NCBI GenBank assembly: GCA_011050085.1
Contig: DRGL01000024.1
Span: 170,870 to 234,869 of the forward strand
DNA from: Pricia antarctica
GTDB taxonomy: Bacteria; Bacteroidota; Bacteroidia; Flavobacteriales; Flavobacteriaceae
Direction of reading: 5' to 3'
DNA length: 64,000 nucleotides
The position numbers and the translations under genes are program-made. Each line of letters starts with the position of its first letter. Positions within the stretch are counted from its first letter, which is position 1. Below the pieces are notes generated by a model. It saw nothing but the letters and a program-made list of their open reading frames with translations. It did not search any database and had not been told where the DNA came from. This document shows positions 56,849-64,000 of this stretch, piece after piece.

Positions 56849-57454
56849 CTATTTGAACAAAACTTCATGTCGGTACGTATCATTACTATCTTCAATAATT
56901 ATGATATAGTTTCCTCTGTAAGTTTGAGCCAAATTATAAGTCTTTTGTATTACTGCATCGTTTACGATAACTGAATTTAATTCACGCTCTCGGGCATCGT
57001 ATAGTTGTATTGAAACATCATTGGCACCTTTATTCAAAAAAAGAACGGAAAGCTTAGTACCATTTAATCGTACTAAAGGTTTTAGGGTTTCTTTTTTACT
57101 CATAATTTTAAACTCCGACTTATTTTTAATAACGGTATATGCCATTTTTCGAAGAGCATCATCGGTCTGAAACGTATATGTGCCGTCAGAAAATCGTTTC
57201 ATGTCCAATTCCTTAACCCCTTTTTGCGTATCTACAATGGTTTCAGTGTAGATGACGGTGTTCGTATGGTCCGTTAATTTCAATGAAGTGATTTCCGCAC
57301 GATATGAGATTTGTAAAATTAGGGTTTTAGTTGATTCATCAGCGACAAGTAATGGAGATGCTTCGGAAGCCTTAGTTGTAAAACCGGAGAGGGACAAAAA
57401 AACGAATAAAATTGCCTGCTTAAAATAATTTCTCATAAGAATTGGGATTTGCAT
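56849..57454 (-). CDS. secreted paralogue A, two-domain beta protein
   Basis: A 201-residue exported protein (hydrophobic segment about 11-29). After the signal there are two beta-sandwich-like repeats: the first ends in FSDGTYTFQTDDALRKMAYTV, the second in YRGNYIIIIEDSNDTYRHEVLFK. It is clearly paralogous to the next gene, with the same order of conserved positions. The end of each repeat resembles the sorting domain of type IX secretion substrates, but a complete sorting signal is not clear. Function unknown. Confidence 0.75.
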   Translation of the reverse strand: MQIPILMRNYFKQAILFVFLSLSGFTTKASEASPLLVADESTKTLILQISYRAEITSLKLTDHTNTVIYTETIVDTQKGVKELDMKRFSDGTYTFQTDDALRKMAYTVIKNKSEFKIMSKKETLKPLVRLNGTKLSVLFLNKGANDVSIQLYDARERELNSVIVNDAVIQKTYNLAQTYRGNYIIIIEDSNDTYRHEVLFK

Positions 57455-57560
57455 ATTTACCGGGTAGATAAAAAATTAATTATTATTCAAGTTCAATGAG
57501 AATAACGAGGTTAATTCAACTTCTATTTAAATTTTTCGATGAAATAGCAACCAATACGAT

Positions 57561-57597
57561 AAAAAGACCCCGAAGATTATAGAAAATCTTCGGGGTC
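57561..57597 (-). terminator. terminator of the secreted paralogue B gene
   Basis: A 13-bp perfect stem (57566-57578 with 57585-57597), 6-nt loop and, in the minus direction, five T residues after the stem. Confidence 0.9.
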
Positions 57598-57632
57598 AAA
57601 CTCAACTCAACTAAAGCTAACTTTCTTTGGTA

Positions 57633-58214
57633 TTAATTAATTAGGATATTCTCATAATACGTGTTTTCATTATCCTTAACAACAACAGTATATTGGTCGT
57701 TGTAAGCGTTGTTAAAGTTCATTGCCTTTTCGATAATCATTTCATTTTCACGCTTTTCAGTAAAAACAAGACGGTTACTACTATCATAAATCTCTATCTT
57801 AACATCTTTTTTGCTTAGGTTCAAAAGATTAAGATAAACGATTTGGTCTTTGATTTTGAAGACTGGTTTCGCATTTTCTTTTCTACTTACGATTTCAACA
57901 TCGGAATTTCGTACTGAAATTGTGTATGTCACTTTTCTCAATGCATCTTCGGTAGTAAAATAGTAATTTCCATCCGCTACGTTCTCAAGATTGAACTTTT
58001 TGGAATATGAAATTGCTGAAACGCTTTCGGAATAGATGATATGATTCTCAGCGTCGAATAGTTTTATAAAAGTTTCCTTTTGGGCGTCCATTTCAAAAAC
58101 CAAGCTTTTAGATTCTTTTTTACTTTCCAAGCTCAATTTTTCATCGTTTGCCATACTTGTAGCCGTTGCGAACATAAGGGCTATCATTGCTGCAGTTCTT
58201 ATAACTTTTTTCAT
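57633..58214 (-). CDS. secreted paralogue B, two-domain beta protein
   Basis: A 193-residue exported protein (signal about 1-22) with two beta-sandwich-like repeats. It shares with its neighbour the block VADGNYYFTTEDALRKVTYTI and the later IYDSSNRLVFTEKRE. Both genes point the same way, but a strong terminator lies between them, so each has its own transcript. It could be an anchor or adhesin-like surface protein; no ligand or partner is visible. A candidate -7 element is on the minus strand at 58267-58274. Confidence 0.78.
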   Translation of the reverse strand: MKKVIRTAAMIALMFATATSMANDEKLSLESKKESKSLVFEMDAQKETFIKLFDAENHIIYSESVSAISYSKKFNLENVADGNYYFTTEDALRKVTYTISVRNSDVEIVSRKENAKPVFKIKDQIVYLNLLNLSKKDVKIEIYDSSNRLVFTEKRENEMIIEKAMNFNNAYNDQYTVVVKDNENTYYENILIN

Positions 58215-58266
58215 AATTTTTTGCTTTTAATACTGCGGTTAAGCAGGTAGGGTTAATAATCAGTTA

Positions 58267-58274
58267 CAAATCTA
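58267..58274 (-). promoter_or_regulatory. candidate -7 element of secreted paralogue B
   Basis: The minus strand reads TAGATTTG, matching TAnnTTTG, 52 nt upstream of the start codon. No -33 TTG at the usual distance. Confidence 0.35.
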
Positions 58275-58415
58275 CCCACATTGTTAGCATCTCACTACTG
58301 TTCGATTTTCCAATTTATGTTCTATTTTACCATGTAAGACCATTCGAAAACACACTAAAGGTAATTTAGAACATAATTAGGTTAATTTTGTAAAGTTTTT
58401 CTGATATGGCTGTTG

Positions 58416-58423
58416 TAACTTTG
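58416..58423 (+). promoter_or_regulatory. -7 element directly before the second AraC gene
   Basis: TAACTTTG matches TAnnTTTG and is followed after 4 nt by the ATG at 58428. A TTG at 58388-58390 is 25 nt upstream, a little too far for the usual -33 spacing. The transcript may be leaderless. Confidence 0.45.
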
Positions 58424-58427
58424 TGAT

Positions 58428-59315
58428 ATGGAAAAGACACCTACCCTTCTTCAAAAACCGGCTTTTGAGGCTATAGAACCAAATTTTGGCCATTCATATA
58501 CCTATCAAAAATTCGATGCGCACAAGAACAACAAGAATACTGTATGGCATTACCATCCAGAGATAGAACTTGTGTATGTCAAGGGTGGTTCTGGTAAGCG
58601 TCAAATAGGTAGTCATGTATCCTATTATTCAAAAGGTGATCTTATTCTTATCGGAAGTAATCTTCCCCATTGTGGCTTCACCGACAAACTGACCGGTAAC
58701 GACAGTGAAACGGTCATTCAAATGAAACAGGATTTTCTGGGCAATGATTTTTTTAATATTCCGGAAATGAGAAAAATTCAATCGCTCTTCGAGATGGCCA
58801 AAGGGGGCATCTCCTTTTCAGGAAAGACCAAACGTAAGATTGGGGAGAAAATGGAAATTTTGGAATACCAGACCGATTTTCAACGCCTATTGTCCATTTT
58901 GAACATTCTAAACGAATTAGGAAGTGCGAAAGAATTCAAGATATTGAACGCAGAGGGATTTTCTATAGAAACGGAAGTCAAGGATAACGATCGTATCAAT
59001 GTTGTGTTTAACCATGTCAAGACCAACTTTAAGGAAGAAATAACTTTGAGCGAAATCGCCGATATGGTCAGTATGACGGTGCCATCCTTTTGTCGCTATT
59101 TTAAAAAAATAACCAATAAGACCTTTACTCAGTTCGTCAACGAATATCGTCTGGTACACGCCTCAAAACTACTGGCCGAGCAGCCCTTGAGCATTACCGA
59201 AGTCTGTTTTGAAAGCGGATTTAACAACTTCTCCCATTTTAATAAACAGTTTAAGGCATTTACGGGGCAGAATCCTTCAGAGTATCGTAGTCAGCTAAAA
59301 ACCGTTTTTAAATAA
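58428..59315 (+). CDS. AraC-family regulator with cupin sensor domain
   Basis: A 295-residue regulator with an N-terminal cupin sensor (about 30-100; HYHPEIELVYVKGGSGKRQIG) and two C-terminal helix-turn-helix motifs (ITLSEIADMVSMTVPSFCRY and the final FESGFNNFSHFNKQFKAFTG). Such regulators usually respond to a sugar or related small molecule. The divergent gene on the left is the secreted paralogue B, a possible target. It starts 4 nt after a -7 element. Confidence 0.92.
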   Translation: MEKTPTLLQKPAFEAIEPNFGHSYTYQKFDAHKNNKNTVWHYHPEIELVYVKGGSGKRQIGSHVSYYSKGDLILIGSNLPHCGFTDKLTGNDSETVIQMKQDFLGNDFFNIPEMRKIQSLFEMAKGGISFSGKTKRKIGEKMEILEYQTDFQRLLSILNILNELGSAKEFKILNAEGFSIETEVKDNDRINVVFNHVKTNFKEEITLSEIADMVSMTVPSFCRYFKKITNKTFTQFVNEYRLVHASKLLAEQPLSITEVCFESGFNNFSHFNKQFKAFTGQNPSEYRSQLKTVFK

Positions 59316-59379
59316 TCATAATCTGCATTAAAATTTTATTAGAGACAGGCTTACAGGGAAGTCAATTTTTAAGAATAAA

Positions 59380-59979
59380 ATGAACGAACTTTTTCCGAAA
59401 ACGAATCGATTGAATCTCCCGGATTCGGATATCACCTATTTTCCAAATTTTTTAGACGAAGACATAGCGAATGGGTATTTTGAGTGTCTGAAGAAGGAGG
59501 TCCCTTGGCAGCAAGATAATATCAAGGTATTCGGAAAGGTTTATCCCCAACCTAGACTGACTGCTTTATATGCTAATAATGGTAAACCCTACTCCTATGC
59601 TAACGTTACTATGCAAGCGTACGAGTTTTCGGATGTTCTTTTAAAAATCAAGGAACTGATAGAGACCAAGACCGACCTGAAATTTACGACCTGCTTATTG
59701 AACCGCTACCGCAATGGCAAAGACAGTAATGGATGGCATGCCGACAATGAAAAGGAATTAGGTTTAAACCCGGTCATTGCTTCTATTACATTGGGTCAAG
59801 AACGCTATTTTCATCTTAAACATCGAACGGATAAAAACAGTAAGCACAAATTACTATTAGAACATGGCAGTCTTCTGTTGATGCAAGGGGCCACCCAGCA
59901 CCATTGGCTGCACCAGATTCCCAAAACTGCCAGACCCATTGGAGAGCGGATCAACCTGACCTTCCGGGTTATTTTGTAA
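59380..59979 (+). CDS. AlkB-like 2-oxoglutarate/Fe(II) dioxygenase
   Basis: A 199-residue AlkB-family dioxygenase that would remove alkyl groups from DNA or RNA bases with Fe(II), O2 and 2-oxoglutarate. Iron ligands are H120 and D122 in WHADNE and H178 in GATQHHWLHQ; the 2-oxoglutarate-binding arginines are in RINLTFR. The length and NRYRNGKDSNGWH block fit the bacterial alkylation-repair group close to human ALKBH2/3. It lies 64 nt after the AraC gene on the same strand. Confidence 0.9.
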   Translation: MNELFPKTNRLNLPDSDITYFPNFLDEDIANGYFECLKKEVPWQQDNIKVFGKVYPQPRLTALYANNGKPYSYANVTMQAYEFSDVLLKIKELIETKTDLKFTTCLLNRYRNGKDSNGWHADNEKELGLNPVIASITLGQERYFHLKHRTDKNSKHKLLLEHGSLLLMQGATQHHWLHQIPKTARPIGERINLTFRVIL

Positions 59980-60015
59980 TGTCCGATAAATTTTTTTCGG
60001 GACTAAAAACAAAAA

Positions 60016-60045
60016 AATCGACTTTAAAAAAGTCGATTCCTTTTG
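60016..60045. terminator. hairpin downstream of the AlkB-like gene
   Basis: A 10-bp stem (60016-60025 with 60029-60038) with a very tight loop of 3 nt and a CCTTTT tail. The T tail is weak in the plus direction, while the A run on its left gives a good U run for the minus strand. Confidence 0.5.
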
Positions 60046-60241
60046 GTGGGACCCTGGTTTAAAAGTCAGTAACTATCTTTAGCCATCGGGTAACGACTAA
60101 TTTCCTCGCAACAAACTTCACTACTATAACTTTGAAATGTAGATTTACGTATTATAGATCGTCAAATATCAAGTTTATGGGTTAAACGGAAAATTTAGTG
60201 GGCACAAATGGTGCTTTCCAAATTTGTACATTCGCTTACAT

Positions 60242-60520
60242 ATGGAAAAAGAATTTACCGAGCGCGAACTGGACCGAATCATTGAAATGGCCTGGGAAGA
60301 TCGAACCACATTTGAAGCTATCAATTTTCAATTCGGTATTTCTGAACAGGAAGTCATCGAAATCATGCGCCGCGAGATGAAACTTAGCAGTTTTAAAATG
60401 TGGCGTAAAAGAGTGCAAGGTCGAAACACCAAGCATGAAAAGTTAAGGTCTGATGATATTAGTAGATTTAAAAGTTCGCGCCAAAAGAATATTTCTGGAA
60501 ATAAAATTGCAAAGCGATGA
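60242..60520 (+). CDS. TIGR03643-like small basic protein
   Basis: A 92-residue protein starting MEKEFTERELDRIIEMAWEDRT. The conserved core (AWEDRTTFEAINFQFG, MKLSSFKMWRKRVQGR) matches a small family labelled TIGR03643, mainly from bacteria of unknown pathway and probably a helix-turn-helix fold. The ATG at 60242 is chosen rather than the one at 60224, which would add six residues not typical of the family. The basic C-terminal tail could bind nucleic acid. Confidence 0.82.
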   Translation: MEKEFTERELDRIIEMAWEDRTTFEAINFQFGISEQEVIEIMRREMKLSSFKMWRKRVQGRNTKHEKLRSDDISRFKSSRQKNISGNKIAKR

Positions 60521-60631
60521 TGAAAAGCAACTTGCGATTATATTCTCTATGATGTAACTGTATTTATAGCTCAATTTTACACATAAAAAAGTCGTTTTCC
60601 TATATAGTAATCCTAACTAAATACACTGTAA

Positions 60632-61318
60632 ATGAAATTAAACTATACCATCGAACCCATTAAATTCGAAACTATTGAAGAACTGCCCGGAGCATGGACG
60701 GATGATGATTACAAGCAATTACTTGATGGCATGGAATATGGCGATGCATCTGATCTTTCTTCTCAAGAGTTAAAGGAAATGTGTATGTTGTCTTTATCGG
60801 ACAATGAGCCTAATGAAGCAGCGAGTACCGTATTGGCCCATGTTTTTGGTGAGCGATTGAACCAGGGACAAATAGATAATTTATCCCATGAAATGGAAAC
60901 TGAAAAAATGTGGGAAGAATATGCCGAACTATCTATGCACGAGGAATTTTTTAATGCAACGCAGCTTTTGTATAAAGCATACAATGGGAAGTTTCCCCAC
61001 CCCGAAGCCATACGGTTCAAGATGAAGGTGACCTCTCAGGAGAAAACGGGTTTAAGTGTTTTCGACACCGATGTAGAAACCGCATTAATTCGTCTTCTCG
61101 TTCAGGATATGCCCGATAACACCTTGATAAGACGGCTTTTCGATGAAGAATTGAAGGCTGGCGATTTTAAGGATGCGAAAGATATTATTTGGCAATATAA
61201 AAAGGAAGAAGGTACTGAAAATAGCCAAGTTTTCGAAATTATATCATCCAGTTACTGGTTTGACGACCTTAAGTATGCTGAAAATTTTGATGCAAGCCTT
61301 GAAATAGAGGAAGATTGA
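60632..61318 (+). CDS. hypothetical acidic protein (228 aa)
   Basis: A 228-residue acidic, mostly helical protein with no signal peptide or membrane helix. Repeated helical pairs (for example EAASTVLAHVFGERLNQGQ and FKDAKDIIWQYKKEEG) suggest an alpha-solenoid-like fold. I do not recognise the family. It lies 111 nt after the TIGR03643-like gene and 18 nt from the stop of the convergent antiporter gene. Confidence 0.75.
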   Translation: MKLNYTIEPIKFETIEELPGAWTDDDYKQLLDGMEYGDASDLSSQELKEMCMLSLSDNEPNEAASTVLAHVFGERLNQGQIDNLSHEMETEKMWEEYAELSMHEEFFNATQLLYKAYNGKFPHPEAIRFKMKVTSQEKTGLSVFDTDVETALIRLLVQDMPDNTLIRRLFDEELKAGDFKDAKDIIWQYKKEEGTENSQVFEIISSSYWFDDLKYAENFDASLEIEED

Positions 61319-61336
61319 TTCGCCAATACAAGTGTA

Positions 61337-62275
61337 TTATCTGACCGTTAAATAGATGAACGTCACATAAATTCCAACCAAAATAAGACCATCGCGCCAA
61401 TTAAGGCGTAGGCCTTTGGGTATAAACACCAATGGTAAAATTAAGAACGAGATACCGAGCATCCAAAAGATATCATTGGTCAGCAAGCCGGTATCCATTA
61501 CCCTTATGGGTGTGATTATTGAAGTTATACCCAACACGGCCAGCAGATTGAAAATATTTGAACCGATAAGATTTCCTAATGAAATCGCTTTCTCTTTTTT
61601 AATTACCGCAATGATAGAGGCTGCCAATTCAGGTATGCTCGTACCTACGGAAACTACTGTTACCGCAATCACTCTTTCACTTACACCGTATATCTCGGCA
61701 AGGCCAACGGCTCCATTGATAAGTAGTTCTGAGCCACCCCATAAGGCGACACCACCAATTCCTAAAAATAGAATGGTCTTATAGAGTGGAAGGGCTGTAT
61801 CGTCTTCAGGCAATTCGTCTACCACCGCCGGTTTTTGATAGCGTAACAGGTACACTAAAAATAGAAAAAGTACGACGACCATAATTATGCCTTCATATCG
61901 TACTAATTCCCCATCAAAATATATGAATCCGAAAAACAGAAGCGAAGCCAACATCATTACTGGCCAATCAGTGATGTAAAAACTGCGCTGTACATCTATG
62001 CTCCCTAAAAGCGTTGTTATTCCTAAAACTAAACCTAGATTGGCGATATTGGAACCTACTACGTTACCCAAGGCCAAATCGGGAAAACCATCTAGAGCAG
62101 ATTTTATACTCACTATAAGCTCTGGTGCCGATGTTGCAAAAGAAACCACCGTCATACCAATCACAATCTTGGGGATATGTAATCGTAATGAAAGGGCAAC
62201 TGCAGCTTTTAACAGCCAATTACCGCCCGCAATTAAAAATAATAGGCCGAGAACGATAAAAAGAAGATTTTGCAT
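61337..62275 (-). CDS. calcium/sodium antiporter (CaCA family)
   Basis: A 312-residue antiporter with ten membrane helices and the two inverted alpha repeats of the CaCA family: GNVVGSNIANLGLVLG in the first half and GNLIGSNIFNLLAVLG in the second, together with FATSAPELIVS and VGTSIPELAASI. This is the YrbG/K+-independent type that moves Ca2+ out in exchange for Na+ or H+. The Na+ gradient could come from the Nqr complex. The start MQNLLFIVLG is preferred over an upstream ATG that would add nine residues. Confidence 0.92.
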   Translation of the reverse strand: MQNLLFIVLGLLFLIAGGNWLLKAAVALSLRLHIPKIVIGMTVVSFATSAPELIVSIKSALDGFPDLALGNVVGSNIANLGLVLGITTLLGSIDVQRSFYITDWPVMMLASLLFFGFIYFDGELVRYEGIIMVVVLFLFLVYLLRYQKPAVVDELPEDDTALPLYKTILFLGIGGVALWGGSELLINGAVGLAEIYGVSERVIAVTVVSVGTSIPELAASIIAVIKKEKAISLGNLIGSNIFNLLAVLGITSIITPIRVMDTGLLTNDIFWMLGISFLILPLVFIPKGLRLNWRDGLILVGIYVTFIYLTVR

Positions 62276-62727
62276 GGACAGATTTGTATGAACTTGCGGC
62301 AAATATATGCGAACAATTTAAATTTTGTCTATTCTTTTGGCTAGGTCGATTAGCAGTCCAGCAAAACTAGGAAAGGTATTTTAAAGGATGAAAATCACCG
62401 AAAACCCTCTATTTTCCAAAAAATGCTCCTTGCAGTTCTAAAAACATCAAGAATGTTGCCTACAAAAATTATACTTTAATATAAGAAACAACCTTTAAAG
62501 TTTCAATCTGAAACTATGACCAAGGCAAGTAGTTCGAAATAGAAATAACATACGTCTTTTTAATTATATTATCATATTCAAATGCATTAATTCGAATTCA
62601 ATTGTTAGGAAGTAAATATGCTTTTTATATATCTTGAATGAATAATCGATTATTGAGTACTATTTGCTCTATCCTTTTCAGTGTTTTTTTAAATGACAGA
62701 AAGGACTAACTCTAAAAACCGAACACT

Positions 62728-62790
62728 ATGATTACACTTGCTAAAATTTTAGTATTTCTTCTAACATCACTGATCATGATGTTGGTATAA
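62728..62790 (+). CDS. possible very small hydrophobic peptide (20 aa)
   Basis: An ATG at 62728 starts a frame of 20 codons, MITLAKILVFLLTSLIMMLV, a single membrane-spanning stretch. A hairpin terminator follows 30 nt downstream. The frame is short enough to occur by chance; the terminator is the main support. A membrane-acting peptide is one option. Confidence 0.3.
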   Translation: MITLAKILVFLLTSLIMMLV

Positions 62791-62819
62791 GTTGAATCAT
62801 ATAGGCCTATATTACAAAT

Positions 62820-62853
62820 AAGAATTACCCTTGGTGGTGGTTCTTATGTTTTT
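62820..62853 (+). terminator. terminator after the tiny hydrophobic frame
   Basis: A 10-bp stem including two G-U pairs (62820-62829 with 62836-62845), 6-nt loop and a T run of five shortly after. It marks the end of a short transcript here. Confidence 0.55.
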
Positions 62854-62969
62854 ACAGATTTCAAATGTTAACTTAACTTCGTCAACGATTCTTTTAATTT
62901 TCTCATTGCAATACCATTTGTATAAAAGCTCAAGATTTGAAAAGTATAAGGTACTTTCACTTAGTTATT

Positions 62970-62977
62970 TATATTTG
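62970..62977 (+). promoter_or_regulatory. candidate -7 element of the 50-aa gene
   Basis: TATATTTG matches TAnnTTTG, 16 nt before the start codon of the small basic protein gene. Confidence 0.45.
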
Positions 62978-62993
62978 TAGCAATTGAAGCGGT

Positions 62994-63146
62994 ATGAAAA
63001 AAGCATTATTTAGATTTTTGGCAAAGGTCAATAAGCGGTTGCTTCCATCATACTCCAAAAAGCAACTAGACCTTTCGAAAGCATCGAAATTACAGATGGC
63101 GCTTATCGGGTGGCGGTACTTTGTCACTACCAATGCATTGGACTAG
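62994..63146 (+). CDS. small basic flavobacterial protein (50 aa)
   Basis: A 50-residue basic protein beginning MKKALFRFLAKVNKRLLP and ending IGWRYFVTTNALD. Close relatives of this size are common in flavobacteria and are often labelled SsrA-binding protein, though they are far shorter than SmpB and lack its fold; this is recalled knowledge. A good -7 element is upstream and the gene ends 18 nt before the convergent apt. Function unknown. Confidence 0.8.
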   Translation: MKKALFRFLAKVNKRLLPSYSKKQLDLSKASKLQMALIGWRYFVTTNALD

Positions 63147-63164
63147 GCTTAATCCAGTAAAAAA

Positions 63165-63677
63165 TCAATACTCGATTAAGGACTTAACCTCATATCCGTT
63201 AAGTTTTTCCCTTCCTTTTAAAAATCCCAATATCATCAGAAAATTGCATTGAACGACCTCACCGCCTAAACTTTCAATTAGGTCACAGGTAGCCTTCGCT
63301 GTACCCCCTGTAGCCAAAACATCGTCGTGTATCAGAACTCTATCCCCTTTACGAATACTGTCCGAATGTATTTCTAGGGTATCGGATCCATATTCTAGGT
63401 CATAGGTGAGGCTTATTTTTTCTGCAGGCAATTTTCCCGGTTTCCGAACGGGTACAAATCCGACATTTAATTTAGAGGCCAATAAAGGTCCGAAAAAAAA
63501 GCCTCGGCTTTCCATACCCACCACTTTGTCTATTCTTAAGTTCCCTATCAATTTAAGCAGGGCCTCTGTTGCCTGATTCATTGCCTCTGGGTCAATTAAC
63601 AAAGGTGTGATGTCTTTAAAAAGGATTCCTTTGGACGGAAAATCAGGAATATCGCGTATGTAATGTTTTAGGTTCAT
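63165..63677 (-). CDS. apt: adenine phosphoribosyltransferase
   Basis: Salvages adenine to AMP with PRPP. The 170-residue length is normal. The PRPP-binding motif is VLIHDDVLATGGTA at about 113-126; VGMESRGFFFGPLLASKL and the N-terminal IRDIPDFPSKGILFKDITPLL are typical blocks. It is a single gene transcribed away from the tRNA gene. Confidence 0.96.
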   Translation of the reverse strand: MNLKHYIRDIPDFPSKGILFKDITPLLIDPEAMNQATEALLKLIGNLRIDKVVGMESRGFFFGPLLASKLNVGFVPVRKPGKLPAEKISLTYDLEYGSDTLEIHSDSIRKGDRVLIHDDVLATGGTAKATCDLIESLGGEVVQCNFLMILGFLKGREKLNGYEVKSLIEY

Positions 63678-63695
63678 TTAAGTGGCTCGGTTATT

Positions 63696-63725
63696 TTGCC
63701 GTAAATTTAAAAAGAAATATATTTG
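63696..63725 (+). promoter_or_regulatory. promoter of tRNA-Arg
   Basis: A TTG at 63696-63698 and TATATTTG at 63718-63725 are separated by 19 nt, the ideal Bacteroidota spacing, with a full match of the -7 element. The tRNA begins 28 nt downstream. Confidence 0.75.
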
Positions 63726-63752
63726 CACCCGTTTATAATAAAGCCCATTATT

Positions 63753-63826
63753 GGTCCTGTGGCGCAACTGGATAGCGCATCTGACTACGAATCAGAAGGT
63801 TACAAGTTCGAATCTTGTCAGGATCA
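63753..63826 (+). tRNA. tRNA-Arg(ACG)
   Basis: A complete cloverleaf of 74 nt: acceptor stem GGTCCTG/CAGGATC with one G-U pair, D stem GCGC/GCGC, anticodon stem TCTGA/TCAGA with loop CTACGAA (anticodon ACG), and T arm ACAAG-TTCGAAT-CTTGT. The CCA end is not encoded. The last 15 nt of the gene and the next 5 nt are repeated at 63980-64000. Confidence 0.95.
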
Positions 63827-63831
63827 CGACA
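63811..63831 (+). repeat. tRNA 3' end, first copy of a 21-bp direct repeat
   Basis: Covers the T-loop end, acceptor 3' strand and 5 nt beyond the tRNA. An identical 21-bp copy is at 63980-64000, 169 bp away. Confidence 0.9.
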
Positions 63832-63839
63832 CTCGCCGG

Positions 63840-63871
63840 ACCACGCCCCTTAGGACGTGGTTCTTTGTTTT
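63840..63871 (+). terminator. terminator-like hairpin after tRNA-Arg
   Basis: A 6-bp stem ACCACG/CGTGGT (63840-63845 with 63856-63861) followed by TCTTTGTTTT. Confidence 0.55.
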
Positions 63872-64000
63872 ATGGAAGCCCCAAGCGCCAGCTTGAAGGG
63901 TTGGAATAAGACGAAGAAGCAGGGCGTTAGCCCGTGGTCAGGCATTTGCAGCATTGATTCCCCCGAGAAAACCGGAGGTAATCTTGTCAGGATCACGACA
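63872..64000 (+). other. open frame running into the second tRNA-tail copy
   Basis: From the ATG at 63872 a frame of 43 codons (MEAPSASLKGWNKTKKQG...) stays open to the window edge and reads the repeated tRNA tail as NLVRITT. It could be a chance frame in a repeated unit or the start of a small gene; no family is recognised. Confidence 0.3.
63980..64000 (+). repeat. second copy of the tRNA-Arg 3' end
   Basis: Identical over 21 bp to 63811-63831. It has no tRNA 5' part upstream. The window stops exactly at its last base, so a longer match is possible. Confidence 0.9.

Larger units (their letters stand above)
62303..62993. other. spacer containing a tiny hydrophobic frame and a terminator
   Basis: About 690 bp with no ordinary gene. 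It holds the 20-codon hydrophobic frame at 62728-62790 and a hairpin terminator at 62820-62853; the rest is AT-rich with nothing I can support. Confidence 0.5.

Noticed and set aside
60011..60060. hairpin and GGTGGGACCCTGG string as a possible attachment site
   Set aside because: No second copy, no tRNA gene and no integrase nearby.
63826..63980. a 148-bp integrated element between the two tRNA tails
   Set aside because: Too short to encode an integrase or any mobile function; a repeat unit is more likely.
1..64000. CRISPR array, insertion sequence, prophage or toxin-antitoxin locus
   Set aside because: No regularly spaced repeats, transposase, integrase, phage structural genes or paired toxin/antitoxin genes were seen.

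Overview
The window reads as chromosome of a marine-type member of the Flavobacteriaceae (Bacteroidota). Evidence: a six-subunit Na+-translocating NADH:quinone reductase, type IX secretion proteins (a DUF5103 plug-type protein and a PorT/SprT-like protein), a SusC/SusD pair, type III and eukaryotic-type glutamine synthetases side by side, a DUF3667 protein, and several promoters with the Bacteroidota -7 element TAnnTTTG. Family names come from reading the protein sequences; no database search was possible. Layout: 1-6329 is the nqrABCDEF operon on the minus strand, followed at the left edge by the first codons of another minus-strand gene. 6503-15738 is a plus-leaning housekeeping stretch (DUF5103, DUF3667, apaG, pruA, DinB-like, desaturase, aspartate aminotransferase) with rsmG on the minus strand. 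16273-21839 holds a DEAD-box-type helicase, a small acidic protein, a VOC protein, an MBL-fold hydrolase and xseA/xseB. 21900-24755 is trkH/trkA on the minus strand, divergent from ubiE/menG and porT (25072-26524), then a DUF4197 lipoprotein. 27961-32370 is a susC/susD pair without carbohydrate enzymes beside it. 32449-36926 holds an alpha/beta hydrolase, pyrF, prfA and a compact ABC pair. 36958-40366 is a tight five-gene minus-strand operon: Rieske lipoprotein, thioredoxin-like protein, ApbE flavin transferase, DUF4266 Cys-tailed lipoprotein and DUF3570 outer-membrane barrel. It is the best candidate here for a poorly described system. 40544-45556 is purM, glnN (GSIII) and glnA (GSII). 46346-49315 is a rimK-like ligase, an aspartoacylase-like hydrolase and a CorA protein. 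49539-52000 is an inositol oxygenase with a sodium/solute symporter. 52064-53101 has no intact gene but carries what looks like a decayed one. 53102-63677 is a mixed accessory and housekeeping stretch: two AraC regulators, MOSC, DoxX, two paralogous secreted proteins, an AlkB-like dioxygenase, a Ca2+/Na+ antiporter and apt. The window ends with tRNA-Arg(ACG), whose 3' end is repeated 169 bp downstream. How the genes fit together: the Nqr complex makes a sodium gradient that the Na+/solute symporter and the Ca2+/Na+ antiporter could use. Its NqrB and NqrC subunits carry covalent FMN, and the only flavin transferase in view is the apbE of the Rieske/DUF3570 operon 32 kb away. PruA and two glutamine synthetases serve glutamate/glutamine metabolism, and inositol oxygenase plus the symporter suggest polyol or inositol use. 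Intrinsic terminators separate most units clearly.
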